64,000 nucleotides of DNA from Nocardia jiangxiensis NBRC 101359 (lineage in GTDB: Bacteria; Actinomycetota; Actinomycetes; Mycobacteriales; Mycobacteriaceae): NCBI RefSeq assembly GCF_000308615.1, contig NZ_BAGB01000162.1, forward strand, positions 1 to 64,000, written 5' to 3'. The position numbers were made by a program, and so were the translations under genes. Numbering within the stretch: position 1 is the stretch's first letter; each line of letters opens with the position of its first letter. The notes under the pieces are model-generated. The model was not told the origin of the DNA, did not search any database, and saw nothing but the letters and a program-made list of their open reading frames with translations. Positions 41,910 through 51,191 of the stretch are shown here, piece after piece.

Positions 41910-44462
41910 TCACCGGCGACGCGGGTCGTCGCGAGGAACCTGGGGTGCAGAAGAATTCGCTCGGGGCGCGCTTGCGGGCAGAGCGTGAGGGCGCGGTGTG
42001 GTGTGGGCGCGAGCGGCGGCGCGGATGCGGCGAGCCCGCCCCGGGACCGGTGGGGGCAGGGGCGTGGTTTCGACGGTGCAGGGGGCGGTGTTCTGGCCGT
42101 TCACGATGAGGCGGGCTGCGGCGTGGTAGGCGTCGAGGTGGGCCAGGTCGTGCTCGCCGAGTTGGGGAAGGGTGTGCCTGGCCAGGTCGCGGGAGTCTTC
42201 GGGTGAGAGGGCGAAGTAGATTTTGTTGCGGGCGTTGGTGGAGATCGCTTCGCGCAGCGTGGGGGTGAGCTGGCCGAGGTTCTGGTGCGCCAGGACCATG
42301 GACAACCGCAAGCCGCGGGCTTCGGCGAGCATGTCCTCCACGGGTGTGGACAGGTGCAGGAAGTTGTGACATTCGTCGAGGTACAGGGCCGCGTCGCGGC
42401 GTTGGGTGGCGGGGGTGTCCGCGCGGGCGGTGGCAGCCTGCCAGGTCCGCGCGACCAGCAGCGCCCCGAACAGGCGTGTCGTGTCCTCCCCCAAGCGACC
42501 CTTCGGCAGCCGGGCCAGCACCAGGCCGCCGCCGTCGAGGGCCGCGCGAAGGTCCACGGTGGCGGGCCCGCCCGCGAGTGCGGACCGCACGAACGGGCGC
42601 ATCAACAGTTGGCGGAGTTTGTTCAACAACGGTGCGATGAGCTGGGCTCGCCCGGACTCGCCCAAGGCTTCGAAGGTGCCCCAGAACTGTTGCAGAAGAG
42701 GATCTTTCACGTCTGCGGTGAGCCGGGCACGGTAGGTGTCGTCGGTCAGGAGCCGGGCGACGTCCACGAGGGTCGCCGGGCGCGCCTGGGCGCAGACGGT
42801 TTTGAGACTGTTCCGGAACACATCGTCGGTGCGTGGACCCCAGAACTGGTGGTAAATGCGCCCGAAGACGGACCCGATATTGTCCACGGCCTGGTCGAGA
42901 TCCCCGCCGACGGTGGTCAGATCGAGGGGGTTGATGCACGGGGGCGGGCTGGCCGAGTCGGCGTCGAACAACACCACCCGCCCCGCACACTCCTCCGGGA
43001 GCCTGGTCAACACGTCGCTGACCAAGTCGCCTTTGGGGTCGACGAGAACCAGCCCGCGACGGGCGGCGGCGTCGGCGAGGACCATCTGGCCCAGGAGGGT
43101 GGATTTCCCGGTCCCGGTGGGGCCGATGACGTGCACGTGGTGACGGGCATCGTCCACCCGCATCGCGACCGCCCGCCCCCGGGTCGCATCAGCGCGGCCC
43201 AGAGGCTTGGTACCCGGACCACCCGCAGCCACGACTTCGCTGGGCGCCAGAGCGCGGGCTCCGGCACGGTGGATCTCGGCGATCCCCGCATCGGTCGGCA
43301 GATGCGCGAGCACCGCCAACTCCGGGCTGGACAGCAGATCACCGCGGCCGAGCCGCCGCCAGAACATCGCCTCGCGCACCCCGGCACCGCGACGCCAACG
43401 ACGAAGATAGTGATTGTGCTGCGACGCCGACGACAGAAAAGCCGAGACCGCGTGGGCGCGGCCCCGCACCATGTCCCTGGCCCGGGTGGCGTGGTCAGCG
43501 TCGAGGGACACAGGGGCGGTGACCGCGTAGCGCACGACGGTGGCCCACTGCGGAACACTTGCTTTGGTAGCGGCGGCGTGATCCTGGGCGGACTGTTCCA
43601 AGCTCACCTGCCGATCACGAACCCCATACCGTGCGCTGCCGGTCCGCGCCGGTGTGCCGGTGCGGTGGACCGGGCCCGGGGCGAACAGGCCGAACAACTC
43701 CCGCCCGGCTTCCAGGAGGAACTGGCCGAGGGCGGCGGGTGTGCCGGAACCACCAGCGGTTTGCCGGGTGGGGCGGGTGGTGACCGGGCGGGCCAGGACC
43801 TGCACGCACGCGGTGGTGCCCGGCTCCATCGCGGCAGCGGCGCTGAGCAGGAAGGCAACCGGGTCGCCGGGGGCGTTGGTGCGGATCGGCCAGCGGCCGT
43901 GTCGTGCGAGGCGGAGTTCGCCTCCGGCGAGCAGGTTGCGGTGCCCGCCCGGGGCTAGTGGTAGTGGTGGTGTGGCGGGGGTCGTGTGGGTGCGGGCACC
44001 GCGCCACGAGGACGTGACGGCATTCTCGATCAGGTGCGGCGGCACACACGAGGGCACCCAGAGCCGAATCCTCGCGCCGAACTCGGGGCTGATGCGGTAT
44101 TCGAACCCGAGCAGGTGCTGCCCGGACAACCACCGCTGCCACCAGCGGCGGGCGATCGCCCCGTGCAGCTGCTCCCAGAGCACTGTTGCGCCGTCGGGCT
44201 GGACCTGCGGCGGGACGAGGATCTCCACGTGGCGAGCCCCTTCGGCCCAGCGCCGCTCCCGACGACGCCGCACCCACACCGCCACAGCGACCACGGCGGT
44301 GACCGTGGCCACGAGGACCGCAGCCAAGGAGAACGCGTGCTGTTCGGCGAGGGAAAGCAAGTGCCCCACTCGCAGGCCAGGGTGGGTCAGGAACTTACCG
44401 ATAACTCCACCGCCGCCGCCGGAGTCCGGCGGGGGTGTCTGGGTGTGTAGGGAGGGTGTCAT
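41910..44462 (-). CDS. VirD4/TraG-like conjugative ATPase
   Basis: An 850-residue coupling-type ATPase. The membrane segment is at about 43-62 (AAVLVATVTAVVAVAVWV). A long envelope/cytosolic region follows, then Walker A GPTGTGKST (447-455), VDPKGDLVSD, and Walker B ALYLDECHNFL. A motor-domain tail has LAHQNLGQLTPTLREAI and FALSPEDSRDLARHTL, and the C-terminus is Arg/Pro rich. It delivers the DNA-protein substrate to the type IV channel. ATG 44462 overlaps the VirB4-like stop; GTG 44465 is an alternative. Confidence 0.85.
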   Translation of the reverse strand: MTPSLHTQTPPPDSGGGGGVIGKFLTHPGLRVGHLLSLAEQHAFSLAAVLVATVTAVVAVAVWVRRRRERRWAEGARHVEILVPPQVQPDGATVLWEQLHGAIARRWWQRWLSGQHLLGFEYRISPEFGARIRLWVPSCVPPHLIENAVTSSWRGARTHTTPATPPLPLAPGGHRNLLAGGELRLARHGRWPIRTNAPGDPVAFLLSAAAAMEPGTTACVQVLARPVTTRPTRQTAGGSGTPAALGQFLLEAGRELFGLFAPGPVHRTGTPARTGSARYGVRDRQVSLEQSAQDHAAATKASVPQWATVVRYAVTAPVSLDADHATRARDMVRGRAHAVSAFLSSASQHNHYLRRWRRGAGVREAMFWRRLGRGDLLSSPELAVLAHLPTDAGIAEIHRAGARALAPSEVVAAGGPGTKPLGRADATRGRAVAMRVDDARHHVHVIGPTGTGKSTLLGQMVLADAAARRGLVLVDPKGDLVSDVLTRLPEECAGRVVLFDADSASPPPCINPLDLTTVGGDLDQAVDNIGSVFGRIYHQFWGPRTDDVFRNSLKTVCAQARPATLVDVARLLTDDTYRARLTADVKDPLLQQFWGTFEALGESGRAQLIAPLLNKLRQLLMRPFVRSALAGGPATVDLRAALDGGGLVLARLPKGRLGEDTTRLFGALLVARTWQAATARADTPATQRRDAALYLDECHNFLHLSTPVEDMLAEARGLRLSMVLAHQNLGQLTPTLREAISTNARNKIYFALSPEDSRDLARHTLPQLGEHDLAHLDAYHAAARLIVNGQNTAPCTVETTPLPPPVPGRARRIRAAARAHTTPRPHALPASAPRANSSAPQVPRDDPRRR

Positions 44463-47400
44463 CACTGAGTCTCCTGTTCTGTGAACTGCGCGGTGTCCCA
44501 CTCGTCGTCTTCGCCGAAGAGGACCTGCGCGCCGAGACGGACCGGGTCGTCGGTGTCGAAGGTCGGGGAGCTGAGGTCGAGGTCGATGCGGGTGTCCTCG
44601 GCGTCGAGGTCGAGGTCGAGGTAGCCGGCGTCCTGGTCGGTGCCGGGCAGGTCGTACTCGGGTGAGGTGGTGGCGATCTGGTGCTCGGCGAGGGAGGCGA
44701 TCGTGCCGAAGACGGTGCGTTGGTGGGCTCCGGTAGCGAGTAAGCCCTGGCCGCGATCGGCTGAGAGCAAGAAACGGCGCTCGCCGTCGGAAAGCGCGAA
44801 GGCGTCGCCGACCTGGTCGATGGATTGCGGAGCTTGCCGGAGCAGGACCTGGGTGGCGGCGTTGGCGACGATCGCCTTCCCGAGATCGGTGGCCAGCACA
44901 TCGGCGGCGTCCTGGGTAGCGACGGTCAACCCGACGAAGTACTTGCGCGCGGATTTCGCCAGCCGGTACAGAAAGTCCGCTCCCGAGCGCTGGCGCATCA
45001 ACAGCCACGCCTCGTCGACCACCACCGAGCGCGCCCGTCGCAGGCTTGGGTCGCTGACCCGCCGCCAGGTCGCGTCCAACGCCAGCAAGGTGCCGATGGT
45101 CTTGAGTTCCTCGGGCAACTCCCGCAGCGAGTACACGATCAACGCACCCGCCGGGTAATGGGTGCTCGCGCCGTCGAGCAGCCCAGCGAACGCACCCTGG
45201 CCGACATACGGCGCGAGCCCGGCGGCCAGGTCGGCCGCCACCGGGGTGCCGGTGGCGAGCTGGTCGCGCAACATGCTCAGCGTCGGCGCGGGCCGCACCC
45301 AGGTGGCCGGGTCGTCGGTGATCCCCGCCGCTGCATAGGTCGCGGTGACCGCGGTGTCGAGGGCGGCGCGCTGGGCGGGGGTTTGCTCGCCGAGCAGGAC
45401 CGCGATGACGGTGTGCAGGTGCAGCTTTCGCCGCAGCAGCGCATCGGCGGTCGCGGTGCGGTGCCCGCTGGGCCCCACGTGGATGTCGAGGTCGAACGGG
45501 TTGAGGCACACGCCGGGGGCGCCGAGCCGAATATGGGTGCCGCCCAGGGCCTCACACAGCGCGGCGTATTCGTCCTCGGGGTCGATGACGATGGTCTCGA
45601 TCCCCCGGTACAGCGACCGCAGGATGCTGGTTTTCGCCAGATAGGACTTGCCCGATCCGGACCGGCCGAGGATGACTTCGTTGTGGTTGTGCATGGCGGG
45701 GGCGAAGCGGTCGTGGAACAGCAGCCCGGCCGCGCCGTCGCGCCCGTACAAGACTCCGGCCGGAGTGACCGAGACCGGGTCCGCGGGCGGCAGCTGCGCC
45801 GAGGCGAACGGCACCGCCGCGGCCAGGGCGTGGGAGTCGAAGGTGCGGTGTAGCCGGACGGGGTCCAGGCCCAGCGGCAATGTCGCGGTCCAGCCCTCGA
45901 CGGCCCGGTAGGTGAGCGGGCAGGTGTCGATCAGCAGACTCGCGGCCACAGTGCGTAGCGCGGTGACTTGTGCGGTGAGTTCGTTCTCGCTGGTGGCGTG
46001 GACGGTCAGATACAGTCCGGCGCGGAACAGGCGGGACTCCCCGCGCGCCAGCTGCGCCGACAGCGCGGCGGCGTCTTCGGCGGCGACCTCCACGGCGGGG
46101 TCGCTGACCCGGTTGTTCACCGCGGCGGAGGCCATGCTGGATTCGAGGCGGGCGAGTTGGCGGCGTAACTGCAGCGCGGCTTGACGAGGATCGATCGGCT
46201 CGATGTGCAGGGCGATATCGACCCGGTCCCCGAATGCGGCTAGAGGTGCCAGCCATCCCGGGGTGACCTCGCGCGGGTAGCCGGTGACCGCGATCGTCGC
46301 CACGAAGTCCGATCCGACCTGGAGGTGGCGGGCGCCGATGGTCAACGACTCCGGCGCGAACTCCACACCACCGCCGCCTCGGCGTGGCATCCTCCCGCGC
46401 CGGGTCCGGGGTCCGAGACCCCGGACACCGTCGCCGAGGCTGTCGTCCTCTTCCTCGTCGCCGGTGTCGAGGGGGTCGAACTGCAAGCCCGTGTACTGGC
46501 CGTCCTCCGTGGTGATGATCTCGGTGGCACCCGCGGCCCCGGCCGCGCCGTAGGGCACGAGGTTGGCCGGGTTGGTGCAGCTGGTCAGGATCGCCCGCGC
46601 CTGCGAATCGTCCAGGGCCCGCACCCCGACCCCCAGGGGCGCGAGCAGGTCGGTGGCATCGGACAGCCGCGCCAGCAACCGGGATTCAGCCGCGTGACGA
46701 CCCTGCGCGGAGATCCGGCGTTCGCAGCGGCCCCGCGCGGTGAGCCCGCCCACCAGGGAGCCCGCCAGCCGGGTCGCGGGATCCAGGGGCTCGCGCCACA
46801 CCAGCAGGACCTGGCGCTGCCCGGTGGTGTCGTCCTCGGCCAGCTCCGCTAGATAGCGAGAGTGATCGCGGGCGTACTCGGCCAACGATGATGGCATGGT
46901 CTGGGCGGCGGTGTGTAGATCGGTGATGTGGCCGGTCACATCGAGACGCACCGACCGCAACAGGATCTGCACGCCGTTCCCGGACAGGCTTTGCAGGTAG
47001 CCCGCCAGCGCGCCGACCAGACCGGCTTGCTCGGCGGGGGTGCGCAGGGCGAGGTTGATGGTGGTCGCGGCGGCGATCACCGCGATCCCCTCCTCACCCA
47101 GATCGACCACACCGACCCCGCCACTCACCCCGGTGCCCGCCGTGACCGTGCTGGGTAGCCCGGCCGTGCCGGGCGTGATCGGGTGCGCGGTGGGCGGACG
47201 CGGCCCGCGTGCGCGGTCGGTCACCCAGCGCGGAACCGCCCCGCCCGGGGCGTCGTCGCCAGCATGGGTGGCGATCAGGTGCCTCGCGCGCCGGTGATGA
47301 TGCAACCCAGCCGCGAGGAGCTGGTCACCGGACAGGCCGTCGCGGGTGGTGAGCACGATCGCGGTCGCTACCGCCGCGATCGGGGCCGCGAGCGCGGCGA

Positions 47401-47551
47401 ACACCGTGATCGGTATGAGTGTGCGGGTGGTGGCCCAGATCAGCAGCAAGACCAGTCCGGTCGCGGACAGCAGGGCGAGCTGGCGGGCGGTGAGCGGGCC
47501 CAGGATCCGGTCGGGCCGCTCCACATCCGAGGGAATGCGATAGGAATTCAT
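44462..47551 (-). CDS. PrgI-VirB4 fusion ATPase of the type IV system
   Basis: A 1029-residue protein. The N-terminal PrgI-like domain has two membrane spans (RILGPLTARQLALLSATGLV and the following TLIPITVFAALAAPI). It is followed by the VirB4 N-domain and the motor domain with Walker A ILGRSGSGKSYLAKT (about 635) and Walker B SVVVDEAWLLM (about 850), then ATQDAADVLATDLGKAI. The fusion of PrgI and VirB4 is characteristic of Gram-positive conjugation systems. ATG 47551 follows GGAGGT and overlaps the VirB6-like stop as ATGA. It powers channel assembly. Confidence 0.9.
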   Translation of the reverse strand: MNSYRIPSDVERPDRILGPLTARQLALLSATGLVLLLIWATTRTLIPITVFAALAAPIAAVATAIVLTTRDGLSGDQLLAAGLHHHRRARHLIATHAGDDAPGGAVPRWVTDRARGPRPPTAHPITPGTAGLPSTVTAGTGVSGGVGVVDLGEEGIAVIAAATTINLALRTPAEQAGLVGALAGYLQSLSGNGVQILLRSVRLDVTGHITDLHTAAQTMPSSLAEYARDHSRYLAELAEDDTTGQRQVLLVWREPLDPATRLAGSLVGGLTARGRCERRISAQGRHAAESRLLARLSDATDLLAPLGVGVRALDDSQARAILTSCTNPANLVPYGAAGAAGATEIITTEDGQYTGLQFDPLDTGDEEEDDSLGDGVRGLGPRTRRGRMPRRGGGGVEFAPESLTIGARHLQVGSDFVATIAVTGYPREVTPGWLAPLAAFGDRVDIALHIEPIDPRQAALQLRRQLARLESSMASAAVNNRVSDPAVEVAAEDAAALSAQLARGESRLFRAGLYLTVHATSENELTAQVTALRTVAASLLIDTCPLTYRAVEGWTATLPLGLDPVRLHRTFDSHALAAAVPFASAQLPPADPVSVTPAGVLYGRDGAAGLLFHDRFAPAMHNHNEVILGRSGSGKSYLAKTSILRSLYRGIETIVIDPEDEYAALCEALGGTHIRLGAPGVCLNPFDLDIHVGPSGHRTATADALLRRKLHLHTVIAVLLGEQTPAQRAALDTAVTATYAAAGITDDPATWVRPAPTLSMLRDQLATGTPVAADLAAGLAPYVGQGAFAGLLDGASTHYPAGALIVYSLRELPEELKTIGTLLALDATWRRVSDPSLRRARSVVVDEAWLLMRQRSGADFLYRLAKSARKYFVGLTVATQDAADVLATDLGKAIVANAATQVLLRQAPQSIDQVGDAFALSDGERRFLLSADRGQGLLATGAHQRTVFGTIASLAEHQIATTSPEYDLPGTDQDAGYLDLDLDAEDTRIDLDLSSPTFDTDDPVRLGAQVLFGEDDEWDTAQFTEQETQ

Positions 47552-49419
47552 CGGGGACCTCCGGCATCGGGCCGCCGACGGCGGCGCACGGGCAGACCGG
47601 GCAGGGGAAGGTGCAGCTGCCGCCCGGCCCGGCGCGGCGCGGGCGGCGCAATCCACGCCGGAGTGGGCGGCGGGGCCGGTTTCCGGACCCGCTTGACTCC
47701 CAGAGGCAGCACGTACTGGCCCTGCGCGGTGGAGGTCGGGCGGGCGTACGGGTCCTGCACCCTCGCGGGCGGCGTCTTCGGGGGCTGCGGGGGCGGGAAC
47801 CGCAGCGCCAGCTGGCGGCCCTTCGGTGCCCGCTTCCCCGTCGAGGCCCCGGCCCGGCCACTACCAGCAGAGATCGTGTTCGCCGGAGGCGGGCGACGGC
47901 GTGTGGGTTTGACCGGGGTGGCGTAGAACAGGGCGCGTTGGCCGTCGGGGCGAGGCGCTTCGGGCGGGAGCGAGGGGCTGGGCTTGCCCAGGTCCAGCGC
48001 CAGCTGCTGCCCCGACTCCGCCGACCTGGACGTGCGTGGCGTGAGGGTGGGGGCCGGTGGTGGTTTCGGCCGGACGCGTTTGAGGCCCGCCAGCGGCAGC
48101 ATCATCTGCCCGTCGGCGGCGGTCTCGGCCTTGTCGTAGGGGTCGGGCTCCGCGCGTGCGGGTTTGGGCCGGGGCTTGGGGGCCTTCGCCGCGTGAGCGC
48201 TGCCGCGTAGCAGTCCGAGCGTCTTGTACGTCAGGTAGCTGCGGACGATGCGACCTGCCATGGAGTGTCCCGAGCCGATGCGCATCGCCGAGAGCATCCA
48301 GAACGGGATCTTCACCAGAACCCCGACCAGGGCGATCGAGACGATCAGGTCCACCAGCCCGGATTCCGTGGCTCCCAGCAGGTGCCAGTCCCCGGAGGTG
48401 AGGAACACCCGGGTGGCGGTGATCAGCGTGACGCTCTGCACGATCTGGATCGCCAGACACGCGCCCATGGATCGCCACCACCAGCGGGCGATCGGTTCGG
48501 TGACCGGCAGGGCGTGACACATCAGCGCCAAAGGCGCGGCGACGATCAGCACGATCGTGATCGCGACTCGGATCACGTACCCGGCCAGCAGCATCACCAC
48601 CAGCACGATCAGCACCAGGGCCAGCAGCAGCCCGAAGATGCCGCCCGTGCCGACGGTCACCGAGGCCAGTTGCCGCAACGCCTGTCCGGCTGAGTCGGGA
48701 TCGACCCCGTTCCCGGCGACGGCGGTGGACAGGGCGTTCGCGGCGCGGACGGCCTGGGTGACCAGCGGGAAGCTCAACGCTGCCGCGACCATGCCGATCA
48801 GCAGCCCGGGGGCGATCTCGCGCAGCGACCAGCGTGACTGCAACGTCTCATAGGACATGACCAGGATTCCGGCGGCCATCACCAGCAGCCCGTACACCGT
48901 CAAGGTGATCTGCCACGACGAGGTCCACAACTCACCCACCCGGGGCAGACTCGCCGGGTCCGGCGTGGCCAGCAGGGTGGTCGACAACAACTGCAGCAGC
49001 GGGTCCAGCGCCGAGGACACCACGGTGCTGAAGAGCCCGTCCATCGCCTTGACCAAGCAGCCGCTGATGGCATCGAGCCCGCAATCGGGCTCGGGTGCAG
49101 CGGCCGGACCCTGATCCTGAGCAGGATCTCGGGTGCAGCCCTGGCTGGTGTTGGAGCAGAGCTCGCCCTGCGATGGGGCCGGTGCCGTGGTCGGTGGTGT
49201 CGGTGTCGCGGGCGTCACCGGCGCGGGCGTTTGCGGGCCGGGAGTGATCGGCGCGGTCACCGACGGCGGTGCAGGTGGGGTGGTCACCGGGACCGCCCGC
49301 CCCGGCGCGGAACCGGCAGCTGCGATCAGCACGCCCACAGCGAGAACCAGCAACGCGCACCGCCGGACCCAACATGCCGGGCCGTGCCCCATGAGGCGAA
49401 CAGGCAGGAAGATGAGCAT
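47548..49419 (-). CDS. VirB6/TrbL-like channel protein with repeated QxxLxL motifs in its tail
   Basis: A 623-residue inner-membrane channel component. The signal peptide or first span is at 20-35, then a Pro/Thr-rich outside linker with cysteines, then about six membrane spans (170-375), as in TrbL/VirB6. The cytosolic tail (400-623) is Pro/Arg rich and contains six short motifs: GQMMLPL (437), QQLALDL (471), GQRALFY (493), RQLALRF (535), GQYVLPL (567) and RQLHLPL (600). These resemble sliding-clamp binding motifs. A block of about 30 residues beginning DPY is duplicated (426 and 556). It is followed directly by VirB4. Confidence 0.82.
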   Translation of the reverse strand: MLIFLPVRLMGHGPACWVRRCALLVLAVGVLIAAAGSAPGRAVPVTTPPAPPSVTAPITPGPQTPAPVTPATPTPPTTAPAPSQGELCSNTSQGCTRDPAQDQGPAAAPEPDCGLDAISGCLVKAMDGLFSTVVSSALDPLLQLLSTTLLATPDPASLPRVGELWTSSWQITLTVYGLLVMAAGILVMSYETLQSRWSLREIAPGLLIGMVAAALSFPLVTQAVRAANALSTAVAGNGVDPDSAGQALRQLASVTVGTGGIFGLLLALVLIVLVVMLLAGYVIRVAITIVLIVAAPLALMCHALPVTEPIARWWWRSMGACLAIQIVQSVTLITATRVFLTSGDWHLLGATESGLVDLIVSIALVGVLVKIPFWMLSAMRIGSGHSMAGRIVRSYLTYKTLGLLRGSAHAAKAPKPRPKPARAEPDPYDKAETAADGQMMLPLAGLKRVRPKPPPAPTLTPRTSRSAESGQQLALDLGKPSPSLPPEAPRPDGQRALFYATPVKPTRRRPPPANTISAGSGRAGASTGKRAPKGRQLALRFPPPQPPKTPPARVQDPYARPTSTAQGQYVLPLGVKRVRKPAPPPTPAWIAPPAPRRAGRQLHLPLPGLPVRRRRRPDAGGPR

Positions 49420-49420
49420 G

Positions 49421-49822
49421 TCAGCCTCCCACCAGTGATTTGAGGATGCTGACCACGACCGGCGCGAGGATGGCCAGGCAGTAGCCGATCATCGCCGAGC
49501 GCAGGCACGCCTTGGCGCGTTCGACCTCGCCGGCATCCCCACCCGAGAGCAGGTACCGGGCCCCGCCGACGGTCAAGTACGTCGTCGCGATCGTCGCCAG
49601 GATCGCGATCAGCCAGTTGCGCAGGTTGTCAGCGACCTGATTCAGCGAGGTCGCCACCGCCAGCACGACCGGTGCTGCTGCGGCCGGGCCCGCCGCCGCG
49701 CACAGCATCACCACGGTGGCGGCACCGGCCGCGAGGACAGGCCAGGCCCGATAGCGCGAGCGCCGCGCAGGGGTTCGCGGGGGCGGAGGCATAGCGGCGG
49801 GGGAACGGGTCGTCAGGCGCAT
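49421..49822 (-). CDS. VirB2-like pilin
   Basis: A 133-residue protein. The signal-type N-terminus is long and basic, with a hydrophobic core (LAAGAATVVMLCAAAGPAAAA) and a cleavage site around AAA-PVV. The mature part has two membrane helices (LIAILATIATTYLTVGGARYLL and AMIGYCLAILAPVVVSIL) separated by a short polar loop with GGDAGEVERAK. This is the VirB2/TrbC pilin shape. ATG 49822 follows GAGGAGGAG. The shared regulatory element lies 57 bp upstream, inside the end of the preceding gene. Confidence 0.82.
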   Translation of the reverse strand: MRLTTRSPAAMPPPPRTPARRSRYRAWPVLAAGAATVVMLCAAAGPAAAAPVVLAVATSLNQVADNLRNWLIAILATIATTYLTVGGARYLLSGGDAGEVERAKACLRSAMIGYCLAILAPVVVSILKSLVGG

Positions 49823-50739
49823 CGGGGCTCCTCCTCGTGCGAGGTGTGGTCCGCGCTGGGTGCGGGCCTGTGCAGTGGGAGGACTCCTGCTCCGGGCCGC
49901 TTTTTTGACATCCGCTCGTGCGATTGCTGTTTATCTGTGTGGTCGCCGGGCGTGGTGAGCTCGTCGAGGGCGGCCATTTCGACCGTGGTCGAGGACGCTC
50001 TGGCGGTGATGTGGGCACGCAGCCATGCCGTGAGTCGCTGTTCGGCGCGGTAGCGGCGCTGGGCGAGGGTGTTGTACGGCAGGCCGGTGTCGGCAGCGGT
50101 CCGGGTGAGTCGCTGGTGTTCCAGGCGGGTGTGCAGGATCAGCTCGGCCTCGGAGGCGGTCAGTACTTCTTCGTCGACGGCCTGCTGCAGCAGCAGGTCC
50201 GGGTGCCCGGCGGGTGAGGCGAGGACCTCACCGGTCACGAGGGCAGGGTCGTCACCCTCGGGGCACAAGTCGGCCGGGATGGGTGCTGCCCGCCGTTCGC
50301 GTACGCGTGGGCAGGTGCGGTGGAAGGTGGCCCACCGCAGTCGATTGGCCACGTTGGGCCGGTTCACGTCCAGCTCGCCGAGTGCTTCGAGGAACCCGAG
50401 GATCACCATCGATTCGGTGTCGGCGCGATGGAGCCAATGCCCGCACAGCACCGCCGTGATCGAGTGCAGCATCGGCAGCGCGGCTCCCGCGCACATCAGC
50501 ACCGCGGCCTCGTCCCTCGTGCGGGCCTGCTGGATCAGCGACGCCCATACCGCGTCGACCTCGTTGGCGGGGACTTGGGGATAGAGCAGCCTCTCCGCCA
50601 GCTCTGCGGCCCGCGTCTGTTCCCAGCCCGGGGGCAGACCCGCCACCGAGTGTCCGGCCAACCGGGCGAACTGTTCCCGGATCACCGCCAACGGTCTGGG
50701 TGCCTGGTGCTGGTCGTGGATTGCTCGTGAATGCGGCAT
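49813..50739 (-). CDS. Sigma-factor-like regulator, first gene of the type IV operon
   Basis: A 308-residue soluble protein with a C-terminal sigma-70 region-4-like helix-turn-helix (about 215-255: SEAELILHTRLEHQRLTRTAADTG, LPYNTLAQRRYRAEQRL). The middle region (SMVILGFLEALGELDVNR, LRWATFHRTCPRVRER) could be a region-2-like DNA or core binder. ATG 50739 follows GGGAGG. The 3' end overlaps the pilin gene by 10 bases. It probably controls the type IV operon and the divergent methyltransferase pair; whether it is a true sigma factor cannot be told. Confidence 0.7.
   Translation of the reverse strand: MPHSRAIHDQHQAPRPLAVIREQFARLAGHSVAGLPPGWEQTRAAELAERLLYPQVPANEVDAVWASLIQQARTRDEAAVLMCAGAALPMLHSITAVLCGHWLHRADTESMVILGFLEALGELDVNRPNVANRLRWATFHRTCPRVRERRAAPIPADLCPEGDDPALVTGEVLASPAGHPDLLLQQAVDEEVLTASEAELILHTRLEHQRLTRTAADTGLPYNTLAQRRYRAEQRLTAWLRAHITARASSTTVEMAALDELTTPGDHTDKQQSHERMSKKRPGAGVLPLHRPAPSADHTSHEEEPRCA
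49879..49914 (-). promoter_or_regulatory. Shared upstream element, copy B
   Basis: The minus strand reads TGTCAAAAAAGCGGCCC then GGAGCAGGAGTCCTCC, 57 bp upstream of the pilin ATG. It is inside the coding end of the sigma-like gene (MSKKRPGAGVLPL), so conservation of the DNA with copies A and C suggests a role beyond coding. Confidence 0.55.
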
Positions 50740-51191
50740 CGCGCCTCCCGTGCTCGGCGAAAAGAAATCGACCGGGCAAGGAAAGACAGCGCTATCCACA
50801 CGGCAATGTCAGAAGAACCTCACCGCGCATTCACGAGAACCTCGAGACGAATTCACGTGTGACTTCACGCCCGCACGGTCCCCGGGCGGCCAGCGTTCCC
50901 GCCTCATCTCGGGATCTCCCGTGAAATAGCGGTCTACCTGCGGTGAAATCGCCGTGTGGCGCTCGTGTGGCGACGCCGCAGCACCGCCACACGGACCCCG
51001 GGGCAGACAAGGTGAAGAAATTGATCGGCCTTCGCCTCGAACCGCCTTTCCCGCTAGCGGCTGTCCTGCGCCGGGAGGCTGGGCGAAAAGAATTTTGGTC
51101 GTCGGATGTCAAGAAACGGGTCTCGGACAGGAGTCCTCCAGCAGAAGCAACCGTGCTTCACCGCCCTTCACCGGAAACGAGGTACCTCCCG
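50740..51191. other. Divergent control region between the type IV operon and methyltransferase pair
   Basis: These 452 bp hold TTCACG hexamers at 50830, 50852 and 50864, an inverted CGTGAA at 50920, and the shared element copy C at 51104-51138. Both promoters must lie here, and it is a candidate origin-of-transfer region. The plus-strand frame is open through part of it but codes for implausible residues. Confidence 0.5.
51104..51138 (+). promoter_or_regulatory. Shared upstream element, copy C
   Basis: CGGATGTCAAGAAACGG then GTCTCGGACAGGAGTCCTC, 53 bp upstream of the ATG at 51192. It matches copies A and B in core, orientation and distance to the start codon. Confidence 0.6.

Noticed and set aside
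41910..45509. A 1199-codon minus-strand open frame
   Set aside because: The upstream 350 codons are an Arg/His-rich shadow of the VirB4 gene; the real VirD4-like gene starts at 44462.
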